DNA from: Steroidobacteraceae bacterium
Lineage (GTDB): Bacteria > Pseudomonadota > Gammaproteobacteria > Steroidobacterales > Steroidobacteraceae
Assembly: GCA_025458905.1 (NCBI GenBank)
Contig: JALORN010000007.1
Span: forward strand, 1-64,000
Direction of reading: 5' to 3'
Length of the DNA: 64,000 bases
Shown: positions 41,839-51,541 of the stretch, in pieces
Layout: the number at the start of each line of letters is the position of its first letter
How positions within the stretch are numbered: position 1 is the stretch's first letter
Notes under the pieces: generated by a model
What the model was told of the DNA's origin: nothing
Seen by the model: only the letters and a program-made list of their open reading frames with translations
Database searches by the model: none
Translations under genes and position numbers: made by a program

Positions 41839-44303
41839 GCGCCTTGCCCCAGTCGCAGACCGACTCCGCCGTGCTCGACGCCGCGATCCAGCGCGCCTGC
41901 GGCCGCATCGCCCCGACCTGGCCGCTCGACCAGTTCATCGCGGTGAACCCCTGGTGGGGCCGCGTCGATGCGCCGATCGAGGCCGCCACGGCGCGGCTCG
42001 CGGCGCTCGGTGGCGCCACCACCCTCGGTGACCGGGAAGGGCTGCGCGCGGAGTGGCGCTCGGGCCAGCTGACGCGCGAGCACCTCGTGCGCGCCGCGGC
42101 CGACCTCGGTTCGCCGGCCGGCGTCGAGGCGCTGGTGGCGCGCATCGAGGCCGACGTGCCGGCGAGCCCGCGGCTGCCGCTGCTGGTCGACTGCGTCGAT
42201 GCGCGGCGCGACCTCAGCCACGCGATGGCCTGGAGCGACGAGGTCGTGCACCAGGTGAGTCAGCACTGCGCCGCCTGGTTCGACCGCCACCAGGCTGCCT
42301 GGTCAGCGGTCCGCGAGGACTGCCTCTACTCGAGCTGGCGTGCGGCGATCGCCCGCAACCACGGCATCCGCCTGCTGATGGGCGACGGCGAGGTGCGCCG
42401 GCGCGCCCAGGCGCTGCCGCGCGAGCCACGCGCCTTGCTCGAGCTGGCGGTCGTGCGACTCGGGCTGCCGGATGCCGCGGTCGAGCCCTACCTCGAGGCG
42501 CTGCTGCTGAGCATCAACGGCTGGGCGTCCTGGTGCGCCTACGAGCGTTGGCAGGCGCGGCTCGCGGGCCGCGACGACGACGCGATCGTCGAGCTGCTGG
42601 CGATCCGGGCCGCCTGGGAACTGCTGCTGGACGACGGCCAGCGCGGCCCCGGCAGCGCCCACGGAGCGCTGCTCGACGCCTGGCGCAGCGCCACGGATCG
42701 CTTCCAGCGCGTCGAGTCCGCGCTGCACCACGACTGGGTGCTGCAGCGGGCGCGCGAGTTCGCCTACCAGGACGGGGTCGTCCAGGGGCTCGTCGCCGCC
42801 GACATGACGCCGCGGGCGGAGCCCGCCGCGGTGCACGCGGTGTTCTGCATCGACGTGCGCTCGGAGGTGTACCGGCGTGCCCTCGAGGCCGCTGCGGGCG
42901 CAGGCGTGCGCACCTCGGGCTTCGCCGGGTTCTTCGGCCTGCCGATCGCCTACGCGCCGCTCGCCACTCCCGCGCGGCGCCCACAGCTGCCGGGCCTCCT
43001 CGCACCCGCGCTGGACGTGGTCGACCGGCCGGACGACGCCGCTGCCGGCGAGCGGCTCGCCGCGCTGCGCTGCGATGCGCTGGCGGCCGACGGCCGCTGG
43101 GGCGCGTTCCGCACCGGCCCGAGCTCGACCTTCACCTTCGTCGAGTCGCTCGGCTGGACCTACGCCGCGAAGCTGCTGCGCCGCAGCCTCGCCAATCGCG
43201 GCGCCGCGGCGGCGATCGACCGCTTCGGCCTGCCGGCCGAGGAGGCGGCGCGGGTGCGGCCGGTGCTCGACCTCGGCCCCGACGCCGCGGCCGCGGCCGA
43301 TGCCGGCGCGGACCTCGCCGGCAAGGTGCTGGGCGCGATGAGCCTGCGCGGGGGATTCTCGCGGCTGGTGCTGCTCGCCGGCCATGGCAGCCAGAGCGCC
43401 AACAACCCCCACGCGGCCGGGCTCGATTGCGGCGCCTGCTGCGGCCAGACGGGCGAGGTCAACTCGCGCTCGCTCGCGGCGCTGCTCAACGACCCGGCGG
43501 TGCGCTCGCGTCTGCAGGCCGCGGGGCTCGCGATCCCCGAGACCACCTGGTTCCTCGCGGGACAGCACAACACGACGGTCGACGACGTCGACCTGTACGA
43601 CGTCGACCTCGTGCCGGCGTCGCACCGCCCGGACCTCGAGCGGCTGCGCGGCTGGCTGCGCGCCGCCGGCGAGCGTGCCCGCGCCGAGCGCGCGCCGCGG
43701 CTCGGCCTCGGCGGCCTCGCGGGCGACCCGGCCGCGCTCGAGCGCGCGGTGCGGGAGCGTGCCAACGACTGGTCCGAGGTGCGGCCCGAGTGGGCGCTCG
43801 CCGACTGCGCGGCCTTCGTGGTCGGCCCGCGCGAGCGCACGCGCGGCATGAACCTCGCCGGCCGCTCGTTCCTGCACGACTACGACTGGCGGGGCGACGA
43901 GAGCAACGGCGTGCTCGAACTGATCATGACCGCGCCGATGGTGGTCACGCACTGGATCAACATGCAGTACTACGCCTCGACGGTCGACAACCGGCGCTAC
44001 GGCAGCGGCAACAAGGTGCTGCACAACGTCGTCGGCGGCCGGCTCGGCGTGTTCGAGGGCAACGGCGGCGACCTGCGGATCGGCCTGCCCTGGCAATCGA
44101 TCCACGACGGCGAGCGCCTGATGCACACCCCGCTGCGCCTGAGCGTGTTCATCGAGGCGCCGCGCGAGCGCATCGACGCCGTGATCGCCAAGCACGCGAT
44201 CGTGCGCCAGCTGCTCGAGCATGGCTGGCTGTTCCTGCTGCGCATCGAGCCGGGCGAGTCGCGCGTCGAGCGCCATACGCCGTCGGGCTGGGTCGACGCC
44301 TGA
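41835..44303 (+). CDS. dabA: Inorganic carbon transporter subunit DabA (DUF2309)
   Basis: An 822-residue DUF2309 protein. The beta-carbonic-anhydrase-like zinc set is visible: C338 and D340 in FCIDVRSEVYRR, H517 in AGHGSQSANNP and C532 in GLDCGACCG. The spacing matches the characterised C/D...H...C arrangement, with 15 residues from His to the last Cys. The N-terminus has the usual LDQFIAVNPWWG. With DabB it converts CO2 to bicarbonate vectorially. The ATG overlaps dabB by four bases. A hairpin lies between it and the convergent methyltransferase. Confidence 0.94.
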   Translation: MSALPQSQTDSAVLDAAIQRACGRIAPTWPLDQFIAVNPWWGRVDAPIEAATARLAALGGATTLGDREGLRAEWRSGQLTREHLVRAAADLGSPAGVEALVARIEADVPASPRLPLLVDCVDARRDLSHAMAWSDEVVHQVSQHCAAWFDRHQAAWSAVREDCLYSSWRAAIARNHGIRLLMGDGEVRRRAQALPREPRALLELAVVRLGLPDAAVEPYLEALLLSINGWASWCAYERWQARLAGRDDDAIVELLAIRAAWELLLDDGQRGPGSAHGALLDAWRSATDRFQRVESALHHDWVLQRAREFAYQDGVVQGLVAADMTPRAEPAAVHAVFCIDVRSEVYRRALEAAAGAGVRTSGFAGFFGLPIAYAPLATPARRPQLPGLLAPALDVVDRPDDAAAGERLAALRCDALAADGRWGAFRTGPSSTFTFVESLGWTYAAKLLRRSLANRGAAAAIDRFGLPAEEAARVRPVLDLGPDAAAAADAGADLAGKVLGAMSLRGGFSRLVLLAGHGSQSANNPHAAGLDCGACCGQTGEVNSRSLAALLNDPAVRSRLQAAGLAIPETTWFLAGQHNTTVDDVDLYDVDLVPASHRPDLERLRGWLRAAGERARAERAPRLGLGGLAGDPAALERAVRERANDWSEVRPEWALADCAAFVVGPRERTRGMNLAGRSFLHDYDWRGDESNGVLELIMTAPMVVTHWINMQYYASTVDNRRYGSGNKVLHNVVGGRLGVFEGNGGDLRIGLPWQSIHDGERLMHTPLRLSVFIEAPRERIDAVIAKHAIVRQLLEHGWLFLLRIEPGESRVERHTPSGWVDA

Positions 44304-44319
44304 GGCCGCATGGGCGGCG

Positions 44320-44340
44320 CCGCGCCGCTCCCCGGCGCGG
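44320..44340. terminator. Hairpin between convergent dabA and methyltransferase genes
   Basis: CCGCGCCG (44320-44327) and CGGCGCGG (44333-44340) form a perfect 8-pair stem with a 5-base loop in the 49-base gap between two convergent stops. No T tract follows on either strand, so it may be a weak, bidirectional or Rho-assisted terminator. Confidence 0.4.
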
Positions 44341-44352
44341 TGCGCGGCCCTG

Positions 44353-45246
44353 CTACCGGCCCGGCGCGCGGGTCGCCCGCCACGGCCGCCCGTCGTCGGC
44401 GGTGCCCTGCATCGAGTCGCCGTCGACCTCGCCGACGTAGCGGCGTCCGCCGGCCGTGAAGCGGATACGCGCGCCGTCGAGGCGCGCGTCGGTCAGCGGC
44501 AGCCGCCCGCCGCCGAGCTCGAGGCTGCCGTCGAGCACCTGGAACGACTGCGCCAGGGCGAGCTCGCCCGCGCCGAGCCGCCAGGTGCCCGCGACCTGCG
44601 CCGGGACGGTCCAGCGATAGGCGGTGCAGAAGCTGGTGCAGTCCGGCGCCCGGGTCGTGGTCTCGTCCGGCTGCCACTCGCCCATGTCGAAGGTATTCGA
44701 GACGATGCGCGTACCGGGCTTCATCGCCAACAGCGTGGGCCGCAGCCGCAGGTTCAGCTCCTGCAGCAGGAACAGCGAGACCACCGTGGCCGAGGAGAAG
44801 TCCGACGCGAAGATGTCGCCCTGGACGAAGCTCGCCCGCGCGGCGACGCCCGCCTTCTCGGCATTGCGCCGCGACAGGGCCACGAGGTCGGGGTTGAACT
44901 CGATGCCGAGCGCCCGCGCGCCGCGCCGCGCGGCGGTGATCACCGTGATGCCGTCGCCCGAGCCGAGGTCCACGAGGTAGTCCTGCGGCCCGAGCTTCGC
45001 CATGTCGAGCATCGCATTCACCAGCGCTTCCGAGCTCGGCACCCACACCACGTCCTTGCCCGACTGGTAGGGCTCGGGCTGGTACTCGGCGGCGACGGCC
45101 GGACCCGTCGCGAGCAGGCCGAGGGTGGCCAGCAGGGCGCTGCGCCGGGCGCGGCGGCGCAGCCGGCCGCCGCGGGTCGCGCCGCTGAGTGCCACTGCGC
45201 ACTGGTTCCGCGCGGAGTCGGTGTCGGTGGTCACGGCCTGCTCCAT
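44353..45246 (-). CDS. Exported class I SAM-dependent methyltransferase-like protein
   Basis: A 297-residue protein with a basic N-terminus and a signal or anchor segment (SALLATLGLLATGPAVAA), then a methyltransferase fold: YLVDLGSGDGITVITAARRG, ALGIEFNPDLVALSRRNAEKAG, FVQGDIFASDF and LLAMKPGTRIVS. About 80 C-terminal residues form a beta-rich extension. Methylation outside the cytoplasm lacks SAM, so the signal segment is puzzling; it may be a membrane anchor. It lies 101 bases downstream of ppc on the same strand. Confidence 0.8.
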   Translation of the reverse strand: MEQAVTTDTDSARNQCAVALSGATRGGRLRRRARRSALLATLGLLATGPAVAAEYQPEPYQSGKDVVWVPSSEALVNAMLDMAKLGPQDYLVDLGSGDGITVITAARRGARALGIEFNPDLVALSRRNAEKAGVAARASFVQGDIFASDFSSATVVSLFLLQELNLRLRPTLLAMKPGTRIVSNTFDMGEWQPDETTTRAPDCTSFCTAYRWTVPAQVAGTWRLGAGELALAQSFQVLDGSLELGGGRLPLTDARLDGARIRFTAGGRRYVGEVDGDSMQGTADDGRPWRATRAPGR

Positions 45247-45347
45247 GGTCGGTGCTCCGGGGGCTCGGTCGGTGGAGAAGACGGGGGGCTGCGCACGGCG
45301 GTGAGCCCCGGCACGCGGCGGTGGGTGCCACGGTCGACTGTCGCGCG

Positions 45348-48155
45348 CTAGCCCGAATTCCTCAAGCCCGTCGCGATGCCGTTGATCGAGATGTGGATGC
45401 CGCGCTTCAGCCGGGCGAGTTCCAGCTCGGGAACGCCGCCGCCGCGCAGGCGGCGCACCAGGTCCACCTGCAGGTGGTTCAACGGGTCGAGGTAGGGAAA
45501 GCGGTGGGCGATCGAGCGGGCGAGCGCCGGGTTCGACTGCAATCGGCGCGGCTCGCCAGTGACCTCGCCGAGCCAGTGGCTGGTGCGCCGCCACTCGGCC
45601 TGCAGCCGGCCGAAGATCCGCCGGGCCGCCTTGCGGTCCGTCACCAGCGTCGCGTAGCGGGCCGCGATGCCGAGGTCGGACTTCGCCAGCACCATGTCGA
45701 GGTTCGAGAGCAGGGTGCGGAAGAACGGCCACTCGCGGTGCATGCGACGCAGTAGCCCGAGGCGCTGCGCCCTGGATCGCGGCCCGTCCGCGGCGTCCAG
45801 CCAGCCCTCGACCGCACTGCCGAACCCATACCAGCCCGGTAGCGCCAGCCGGCACTGGCCCCAGGAGAACGCCCAGGGGATCGCGCGCAGGTCCTCGATG
45901 CGGCCCGACGCGGTGCGGGCGGCCGGCCGCGACCCGATGTTCAGCTCGGCGATCTCGCGGATCGGCGTGGACTCGAAGAAATAGGCCGGGAAGGCGGCGT
46001 CGCCGTGCACCAGGTCGCGGTAGGCGTGGAAGCTCAGCTCGCTGAGGCCGGCCGCGGCCTCGTGGAACGCCGCGTCGACCGCATGCTCCCGGTTCAGCAG
46101 GGTCGCCTCGAGGGTGGCGGCGACCAGGGTCTCGAGGTTGCGGCGCCCGATGTCCGGGTGGCTGTACTTGGCGCCGATCACCTCGCCCTGCTCGGTGAGG
46201 CGGATCTGGCCGCGGACGGTGCCCGGGGGCTGGGCGAGGATCGCCTCGTAGCTCGGGCCGCCGCCGCGCCCCACCGTGCCGCCGCGCCCGTGGAAGAGGC
46301 GCAGCGAGATGCCGTGCGACTCCTGTAGCGGCGCGAACAGGGCGACCAGCGCGAGCTCCGCGCAGTAGAGCTCCCAGTTGCTCGCCAGCAGCCCGCCGTC
46401 CTTGTTGCTGTCGCTGTAGCCGATCATGACCTCCTGCACGCTGCCGCTGCGCGCGATCATCGGCAGGATCCCGGGCACGGCGTGGAAGTCGCGCAGCACC
46501 GCTGCCGAGCGCCGCAGGTCTGCGATGGTCTCGAACAGCGGCACGATCAGCAGGCGGCAGTGCGCGCGCCCGTCCAGCGTACCGCTCATCAGCCCGCTCT
46601 CCTTGAGGAGCAGCAGCAGTTCCAGCAGGTCGCTCGCCGACTCGGTGTGCGAGATGATCGACTGGCGGATCGCGGCCGGCCCATAGCGCACGAGGTTCGC
46701 GGCGGCGGTGTCGAACACGGCCAGCTCGTCCCGAGTGCCCTGCGTGTAGCGTGCGCCGGGCACGCGCAGCGGGCGCACGTCGCGCAGGCAAGCGACCAGC
46801 CGCTCGCGCCGCGCCTCTTCCCCGAGCCCGCCGTAGTCGGCCTCGAGCCCGGCGACCCGCAGCAGCTCCGCGACGACCGCCTCGTGCCGGTCGGATGACT
46901 GGCGCAGGTCGAGCGAGGCGAGATGGAAGCCGAACACCTGCACCGCGCGCCGCAGCGGGGCGAGGCGCATCGGCACCAGCGCCGCGGCGGCATGGGTGCG
47001 CAGCGAGGCCTCGATCACCCCGAGGTCCGCGTCGAACTCGTCCGCGGACGCATAGGGGACCGCTGCGCCCCGCGCCGGGCGCGGCGGATTGCCGTCGGCG
47101 AGGCGCGCCAGCGTGGCCGACAGCCGCGAGTAGATGCCGATCAGCGCGCGCCGGTACGGCTCGTCGACCCGATGCTCGCTGCGGTCGGGCGAGCGTGCGG
47201 CGAGGGCCGCCATCGCCGGGGTGATCGCGGTGAGCAGGGTGGACATCGACAGCTCGCTGCCGAGCTCGTGGACCTCGGCGAGGTAGTGGCGCAGGGCGAG
47301 CGCGCTCTGGCGCTGCAGGGCCGCCCGCTGGGTGTCGGCGGTGACGTTCGGGTTGCCGTCGCGGTCGCCGCCGATCCAGTGGCCCATCCGCAGGAAGGGC
47401 GGCACGCGGTGGCCCGGGACCGCCTGCTCGAGGTCGGCGTACAGGCGCGGGATCTCGCGCAGGAAGGTGAGCGGGTAGTAGCTCAGGGCGTTGTCGATCT
47501 CGTCGATGACGGTCGGCCGCGCCTCGCGCAGCATGCGGGTCTGCCACAACTGCGTGACGTGGGCGCGGACCTGGCGCTCGTTGGCGTCGAGCTCGTCGCG
47601 GCGCCGCAAGGCGTCGCGCGCGGCGAGTCGCCGCGCGATCGCACGCTCGGCGTCGAGCACGCTCTTGCGCTGCACCTCGGTCGGATGCGCGGTCAGCACC
47701 GGCGAGACCATCGCGCCGGCGAGCGTGCGGGCGAGCTTCGCGGGACCGACGCCGGCGCGGCGCAGGCGCGCGAGCGTGCGTGCGATCGAGCCGGGCTGCG
47801 TGCGCCCGGCGCGCTCGTGCAGCAGCCGGCGCCGGATGTGGTGATGATCCTCGGCGATGTTGGCGAGGTGCGAGAAGTAGGTGAACGCACGGATCACGCT
47901 GACGGCCTGGTCGATCGTGAGGCTGCGCAGCAGGCGATCCAGCCGGCGACCGGCGGCCTGGTCGGCCTTGAGGCGATAGGCGACGGACAGGCGGCGCACG
48001 CGCTCGACGAGCTCGAACGCCGGCGCGCCGTCCTGCTCGCGGATGACGTCGCCGAGGATCCGCCCGAGCAGGCGGATGTCGGACACGAGGGGCGCGTTCT
48101 TGCGGCTCGCGTCCTGCTCGCGATGCAAGGCGGAACGGGCCCTCGGTTGGCGCAT
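45348..48155 (-). CDS. ppc: Phosphoenolpyruvate carboxylase
   Basis: A 935-residue PEP carboxylase. Landmark motifs are [14 protein letters not shown] (catalytic His), [28 protein letters not shown] and the C-terminal [14 protein letters not shown]. It adds bicarbonate to PEP to make oxaloacetate, an anaplerotic step. ATG 48155 gives a family-like N-terminus ending in [20 protein letters not shown]; the open frame continues upstream but that part looks non-coding. Its neighbour dabAB would supply its bicarbonate. Confidence 0.94.
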   Translation of the reverse strand: MRQPRARSALHREQDASRKNAPLVSDIRLLGRILGDVIREQDGAPAFELVERVRRLSVAYRLKADQAAGRRLDRLLRSLTIDQAVSVIRAFTYFSHLANIAEDHHHIRRRLLHERAGRTQPGSIARTLARLRRAGVGPAKLARTLAGAMVSPVLTAHPTEVQRKSVLDAERAIARRLAARDALRRRDELDANERQVRAHVTQLWQTRMLREARPTVIDEIDNALSYYPLTFLREIPRLYADLEQAVPGHRVPPFLRMGHWIGGDRDGNPNVTADTQRAALQRQSALALRHYLAEVHELGSELSMSTLLTAITPAMAALAARSPDRSEHRVDEPYRRALIGIYSRLSATLARLADGNPPRPARGAAVPYASADEFDADLGVIEASLRTHAAAALVPMRLAPLRRAVQVFGFHLASLDLRQSSDRHEAVVAELLRVAGLEADYGGLGEEARRERLVACLRDVRPLRVPGARYTQGTRDELAVFDTAAANLVRYGPAAIRQSIISHTESASDLLELLLLLKESGLMSGTLDGRAHCRLLIVPLFETIADLRRSAAVLRDFHAVPGILPMIARSGSVQEVMIGYSDSNKDGGLLASNWELYCAELALVALFAPLQESHGISLRLFHGRGGTVGRGGGPSYEAILAQPPGTVRGQIRLTEQGEVIGAKYSHPDIGRRNLETLVAATLEATLLNREHAVDAAFHEAAAGLSELSFHAYRDLVHGDAAFPAYFFESTPIREIAELNIGSRPAARTASGRIEDLRAIPWAFSWGQCRLALPGWYGFGSAVEGWLDAADGPRSRAQRLGLLRRMHREWPFFRTLLSNLDMVLAKSDLGIAARYATLVTDRKAARRIFGRLQAEWRRTSHWLGEVTGEPRRLQSNPALARSIAHRFPYLDPLNHLQVDLVRRLRGGGVPELELARLKRGIHISINGIATGLRNSG

Positions 48156-48302
48156 GCGGATGGCTCGCTGTTGCCGTTCGCACCAATGTGCCACAGCGGA
48201 GCGCGGCTGGTGCGGCCGTGCGGCGCGTCGGGAAGTCGCGGCCGCCCATCCTCGTTGCAGCCCGTTCCCGTGGCGAACGGTCGGGGCAACGAGCAGAAAG
48301 GC

Positions 48303-48335
48303 AAAAGGCCCAGCCACACCCTGAGTGCCTGGGCC
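48303..48335 (-). terminator. Rho-independent-like terminator of the two-domain hydrolase gene
   Basis: On the minus strand GGCCCAG (48335-48329) pairs with CTGGGCC (48313-48307) around a 15-base loop and is followed by TTTT (48306-48303). It lies about 155 bases after the hydrolase stop codon at 48491. Confidence 0.55.
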
Positions 48336-48350
48336 CTTGCCCGCGATCCT

Positions 48351-48380
48351 GGCGCGCGACGCTGTCAGCCGTCGCGCGCC
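48351..48380. repeat. Perfect 11-base inverted repeat
   Basis: GGCGCGCGACG (48351-48361) and CGTCGCGCGCC (48370-48380) flank an 8-base loop. This is one of the longest perfect stems noticed in the window. It sits next to the hairpin at 48303-48335 and may strengthen termination or act as a 3' stabiliser. No T tract follows directly. Confidence 0.55.
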
Positions 48381-48490
48381 AGTCCTTGCGGTGACCGCGC
48401 GAACGTCACGCTATGCGCCACCACGCCACGGCGCAAGAGTGGAAATCGCCAGCGCTTTGTGCATCGACGCCGAGTATGCGAGGCGCGTGC

Positions 48491-50233
48491 TCAAGGGCCC
48501 GCACGGCGGACCGAGGGCGCATCGAACCACTGCCGCAGCGCGACGGCACGCTCGGCCGCGTCCGGGGCACGCGGCACACGCGACGCACGACCGAGGCGCC
48601 GGGCGACGCGGGCGGTCCACTGGTAGCGTACGTCGGCCGCATCCTCGAGCAGCAGCACCGGCTGGGCGACGGCGTCGAGTGCGGGCTTCAGGTCGTGTTC
48701 GAGCGCGGCCAGCGCCGCGTCGCCATAGCTCGAGGGCTGCAGCGCGAGGTCGGTGACGATCGCCGTCAGGCGCTGGCCGTCGATCGGCGCCGCGCGTCGC
48801 CGGATACCGGCGGCGCTGCGCTCGAACCAGGGCCAGCTCAGCTCCTGGTCGCGGATGCGATGCCAGAGCGAGAGCAGGTGGGTGCCGTCGGTCCTGGGCG
48901 CGAGCGGTGGGCAGTACTGCCGCCACAGGGCGCGGCGCTCGGCTGCGCCGGGCAGCCAGGTGCCGTCGAGCCCGAGCGCATGGACGCGGTTGGCCGCGGT
49001 GCGCGCGAGCTCGACCGCGAACGGCACCGAGGTGAACTCCGCGACCACGTCCACCTGGGCGAGGCCGAGCACGTCGAGCAGCTGCCGCAGCGCAGCCGCG
49101 TAGTGGGCCACGTCGGGCGTCGGCAGCGGGTCCGACTCGCCGACGCCGGGCAGGTCGAGCGCGTAGACGGTACGGTCGGCGCCGAGCGCGGCCGCGAGGT
49201 CGCGCACGCCGGCCGAGGACCCGGGGCACTCGTGCAGCAGCAGCACCGGACGCGCGCCGAGTCCGGTGCCGAAGCGTCGCAGGTGCAGCTGGCCGTGGGG
49301 CAGCGAGACATAGCCGCGGGTCTCCCGGGGACGCGGCCGCGCCAGCGGGTCGGGCAGGCTGATGCCCGAGGGCGCCACGCCCTCGGCGCCGACGCTCCCC
49401 TCGCGCAGCAGCGCGATCACCCGCTCCGCCCAGGTGTCGCGGTCGCCGGGCAGGCGCTCGATGCTGCAGCCCGGCGGCAGTTCCCGCGGCAACGCATCGA
49501 GGTAGGGGTAGAGCGGGTCGTTGTCGCGGCACATGAACACCGTGCGCGCGCGCACGCGCTCGACCTGCGGCAGCGCGAGGTAGCGCATCGCCGCGGCGTA
49601 GGCGGCCGAGTAATGCGGGCCCGACAACAGCATGTCGAGCACGTAGCGATGCAGGAACTTCTCGTCGGGCTGGTCGAGCGGCAGGCGCGCCTGGGGCCGG
49701 GTGTCGAACCACGGGAAGAAGCGGAACAGGTCGCGTCCGCGCGCCCAGCTCGAGGCGAGGTGGCTGCCGTCCTCCAGCACGACGTAGGGCTTCATGTAGC
49801 GCGCGATGAAGTCTTCCCCGGGGCCGCCCGGCGGCAGGCTCAGGCCGTCGAGGATGGCGAGCGACACGCGGTCCGGGTGGTCGACCGCGAACTGCAGGTT
49901 GATCTTGGAGCTGGTGTGGAAGCCGTAGACGGGACAGCGCGCGATGCCGAAGGCCTCCAGGGTCGCGGCGAGCGCCCGGGCATAGTCGGGGATCGTGGGC
50001 ACTGGCTCCGCCGGCAGCGGCGTCGAGTGGCCGTAGCCCGGCGTGTCGATCGCGATCGCGGTGAACTCGCCGGCGAGCGCCTGCAGCATCCCCGTGTGCA
50101 TCACCGAGGAACGCGGCGAGTCGTGCAGCAGCACCACCGGTGGCCCATAGCCGGCGGCGCGATAGTGGACCTGGCCGGAGGGGACGTCGACGAAGCCCTT
50201 GCGGATGGGCAGCGAGCCGGTGGAAGCGTTCAT
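48491..50233 (-). CDS. Two-domain alpha/beta hydrolase-fold protein (paralogue)
   Basis: A 580-residue protein with two hydrolase-fold halves. Half 1 has VVLLHDSPRSSV, AIDTPGYGHST and the elbow YGFHTSSK with His106 where Ser is expected, then DGSHLASSWARGRDLFRFFP. Half 2 has LLLHECPGSSAG, ALDLPGVGESDPLP, the elbow AEFTSVPF (Thr401) and DGTHLLSLWHRIRD. The architecture and cap motifs match 18483-20105. It lies 59 bases downstream of a drug/metabolite exporter gene on the same strand. Substrate unknown. Confidence 0.75.
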   Translation of the reverse strand: MNASTGSLPIRKGFVDVPSGQVHYRAAGYGPPVVLLHDSPRSSVMHTGMLQALAGEFTAIAIDTPGYGHSTPLPAEPVPTIPDYARALAATLEAFGIARCPVYGFHTSSKINLQFAVDHPDRVSLAILDGLSLPPGGPGEDFIARYMKPYVVLEDGSHLASSWARGRDLFRFFPWFDTRPQARLPLDQPDEKFLHRYVLDMLLSGPHYSAAYAAAMRYLALPQVERVRARTVFMCRDNDPLYPYLDALPRELPPGCSIERLPGDRDTWAERVIALLREGSVGAEGVAPSGISLPDPLARPRPRETRGYVSLPHGQLHLRRFGTGLGARPVLLLHECPGSSAGVRDLAAALGADRTVYALDLPGVGESDPLPTPDVAHYAAALRQLLDVLGLAQVDVVAEFTSVPFAVELARTAANRVHALGLDGTWLPGAAERRALWRQYCPPLAPRTDGTHLLSLWHRIRDQELSWPWFERSAAGIRRRAAPIDGQRLTAIVTDLALQPSSYGDAALAALEHDLKPALDAVAQPVLLLEDAADVRYQWTARVARRLGRASRVPRAPDAAERAVALRQWFDAPSVRRAGP

Positions 50234-50292
50234 GCGTCTTGGAGCGCGGCAGGGATGCGGTGCGGGGCGACTCTAGCACGCGACCCGCCGCC

Positions 50293-51528
50293 TCAGCGGC
50301 GGCCGGCGGGCGGCGGGTCGGCGACCGCGTCCTCGCCCGCGAGCGCGGTCCGCAGGGCGAACCACGCCGCGACGCAGGCGAGCACCAGCGGGATCGCCGT
50401 GGTCGAGGCGCGACCGTCGTAGACGATGCCGGTCAGCATCGCGCAACCCATCGACACCAGCATCGCGATCGAGCTGGAGAGCCCGGCGGCCATCCCGGCG
50501 CTGGAGGGATGGTCGCCGACCGCGCCGGCGAGCGCCAGCGGCGACACCAAGCCGTTGGAGGTCGACTGCAGCGCGAGCGCGCCGACGAAGGCGGCGAGCC
50601 GGGGCTCCGGCCAGAGCGCCGCGACGCCGAACACGCCGGCTGCGAGCAGGTTCAGCGTGATGCCGGCACGCGCCACGCGCCGCGTGCCATAGCGCCTCGA
50701 GAGCGCGCCAGCCGAGGCGGCGCCGAGCACGTAGCAGCCGGCGAAGGCGGCCCACAGCGTGCCGAACTGCGCGGCGGTCATGCCGAACAGCCGCTCGAAC
50801 AGCGCCGCGCCGACGGTGATGAAGATGAAGGACGCCCCGCTGACGAAGCTGTAGGTCAGCGAATAGCCGAGGAAGCGCCGCTCGCGCAGCAGCCGACCGA
50901 AGCCCTGCAGCAGCTCGCCGAAGGACATCGGCCGGGAGCCCGCCGGCCGCGTCTCGCGCAGCCTGACGAAGATCAGCGCCAGCAGCAGTGCTGCCATCGC
51001 CGCATGCATCCAGAACACCGCGCGCCAGCCGAGCGCGGCCGACACCACGCCGCCGACCAGCGGCGCCACCACGGGCGAGAGCCCCATCACGGCGGTGATG
51101 AAGGCGAGGGCGACGGCCGCCGGCTCGGGCTCGTAGGAGTCGCGCACGATCGCGCGCGTCACGACGGTGGCGACGCTGGCGCCCATCGCCTGCAGCCAGC
51201 GCGCCAGCACCAGCAGCGGCAGCGACGGTGCGATGCTCGCGAGCAGGCTCGCGACCAGGAACACGGAGAAACCGCCGAGCAGCACCGGGCGCCGCCCGAA
51301 GCGGTCGCAGAGCACGCCCTGCACGGGCTGGAACAGCCCGAGCCCGAGCAGGTAGGCGGACACGACGAACTGCAGCGTCGCGAAGTCCGTGTCGAGCGCC
51401 CGCTCGAGCTGCGGCAGCATCGGCACGACGCTCGCCATGCCGAAGGCGGACAGCCCGCTGGCTGCCCCGAGCAGCGCGATGAAGCCCCAGCGCGGCCGCT
51501 GGGCGCCGCCTGCGGCGAACGCCGGCAC
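50293..51528 (-). CDS. MFS multidrug/metabolite exporter, Bcr/CflA type
   Basis: A 411-residue 12-helix MFS protein: MASVVPMLPQLERALDTD, the motif A-like GVLCDRFGRRPVLLGG, RWLQAMGASVATVVTRAIVRD and MGLSPVVAPLVGG, typical of the DHA1 Bcr/CflA drug-efflux group. The apparent start is GTG 51528, only 13 bases from the etfA stop, so it may be carried on the etf transcript. The substrate is unknown. Confidence 0.85.
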   Translation of the reverse strand: MPAFAAGGAQRPRWGFIALLGAASGLSAFGMASVVPMLPQLERALDTDFATLQFVVSAYLLGLGLFQPVQGVLCDRFGRRPVLLGGFSVFLVASLLASIAPSLPLLVLARWLQAMGASVATVVTRAIVRDSYEPEPAAVALAFITAVMGLSPVVAPLVGGVVSAALGWRAVFWMHAAMAALLLALIFVRLRETRPAGSRPMSFGELLQGFGRLLRERRFLGYSLTYSFVSGASFIFITVGAALFERLFGMTAAQFGTLWAAFAGCYVLGAASAGALSRRYGTRRVARAGITLNLLAAGVFGVAALWPEPRLAAFVGALALQSTSNGLVSPLALAGAVGDHPSSAGMAAGLSSSIAMLVSMGCAMLTGIVYDGRASTTAIPLVLACVAAWFALRTALAGEDAVADPPPAGRR

Positions 51529-51541
51529 CCGCTGCCGGGCC

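Larger units (their letters stand above)
48156..48490. other. Intergenic region upstream of ppc, downstream of the two-domain hydrolase
   Basis: This 335-base gap on the minus strand should hold the ppc promoter (near 48156-48300) and the 3' end of the hydrolase transcript. It contains two strong inverted repeats, annotated separately at 48303-48335 and 48351-48380. I see no convincing gene or RNA in it. Confidence 0.6.

Noticed and set aside
44353-48249. Single 1298-codon minus-strand frame spanning the methyltransferase and ppc
   Set aside because: Only the last 298 codons look like a protein; the upstream part overlaps ppc in another frame, so the gene starts at 45246.
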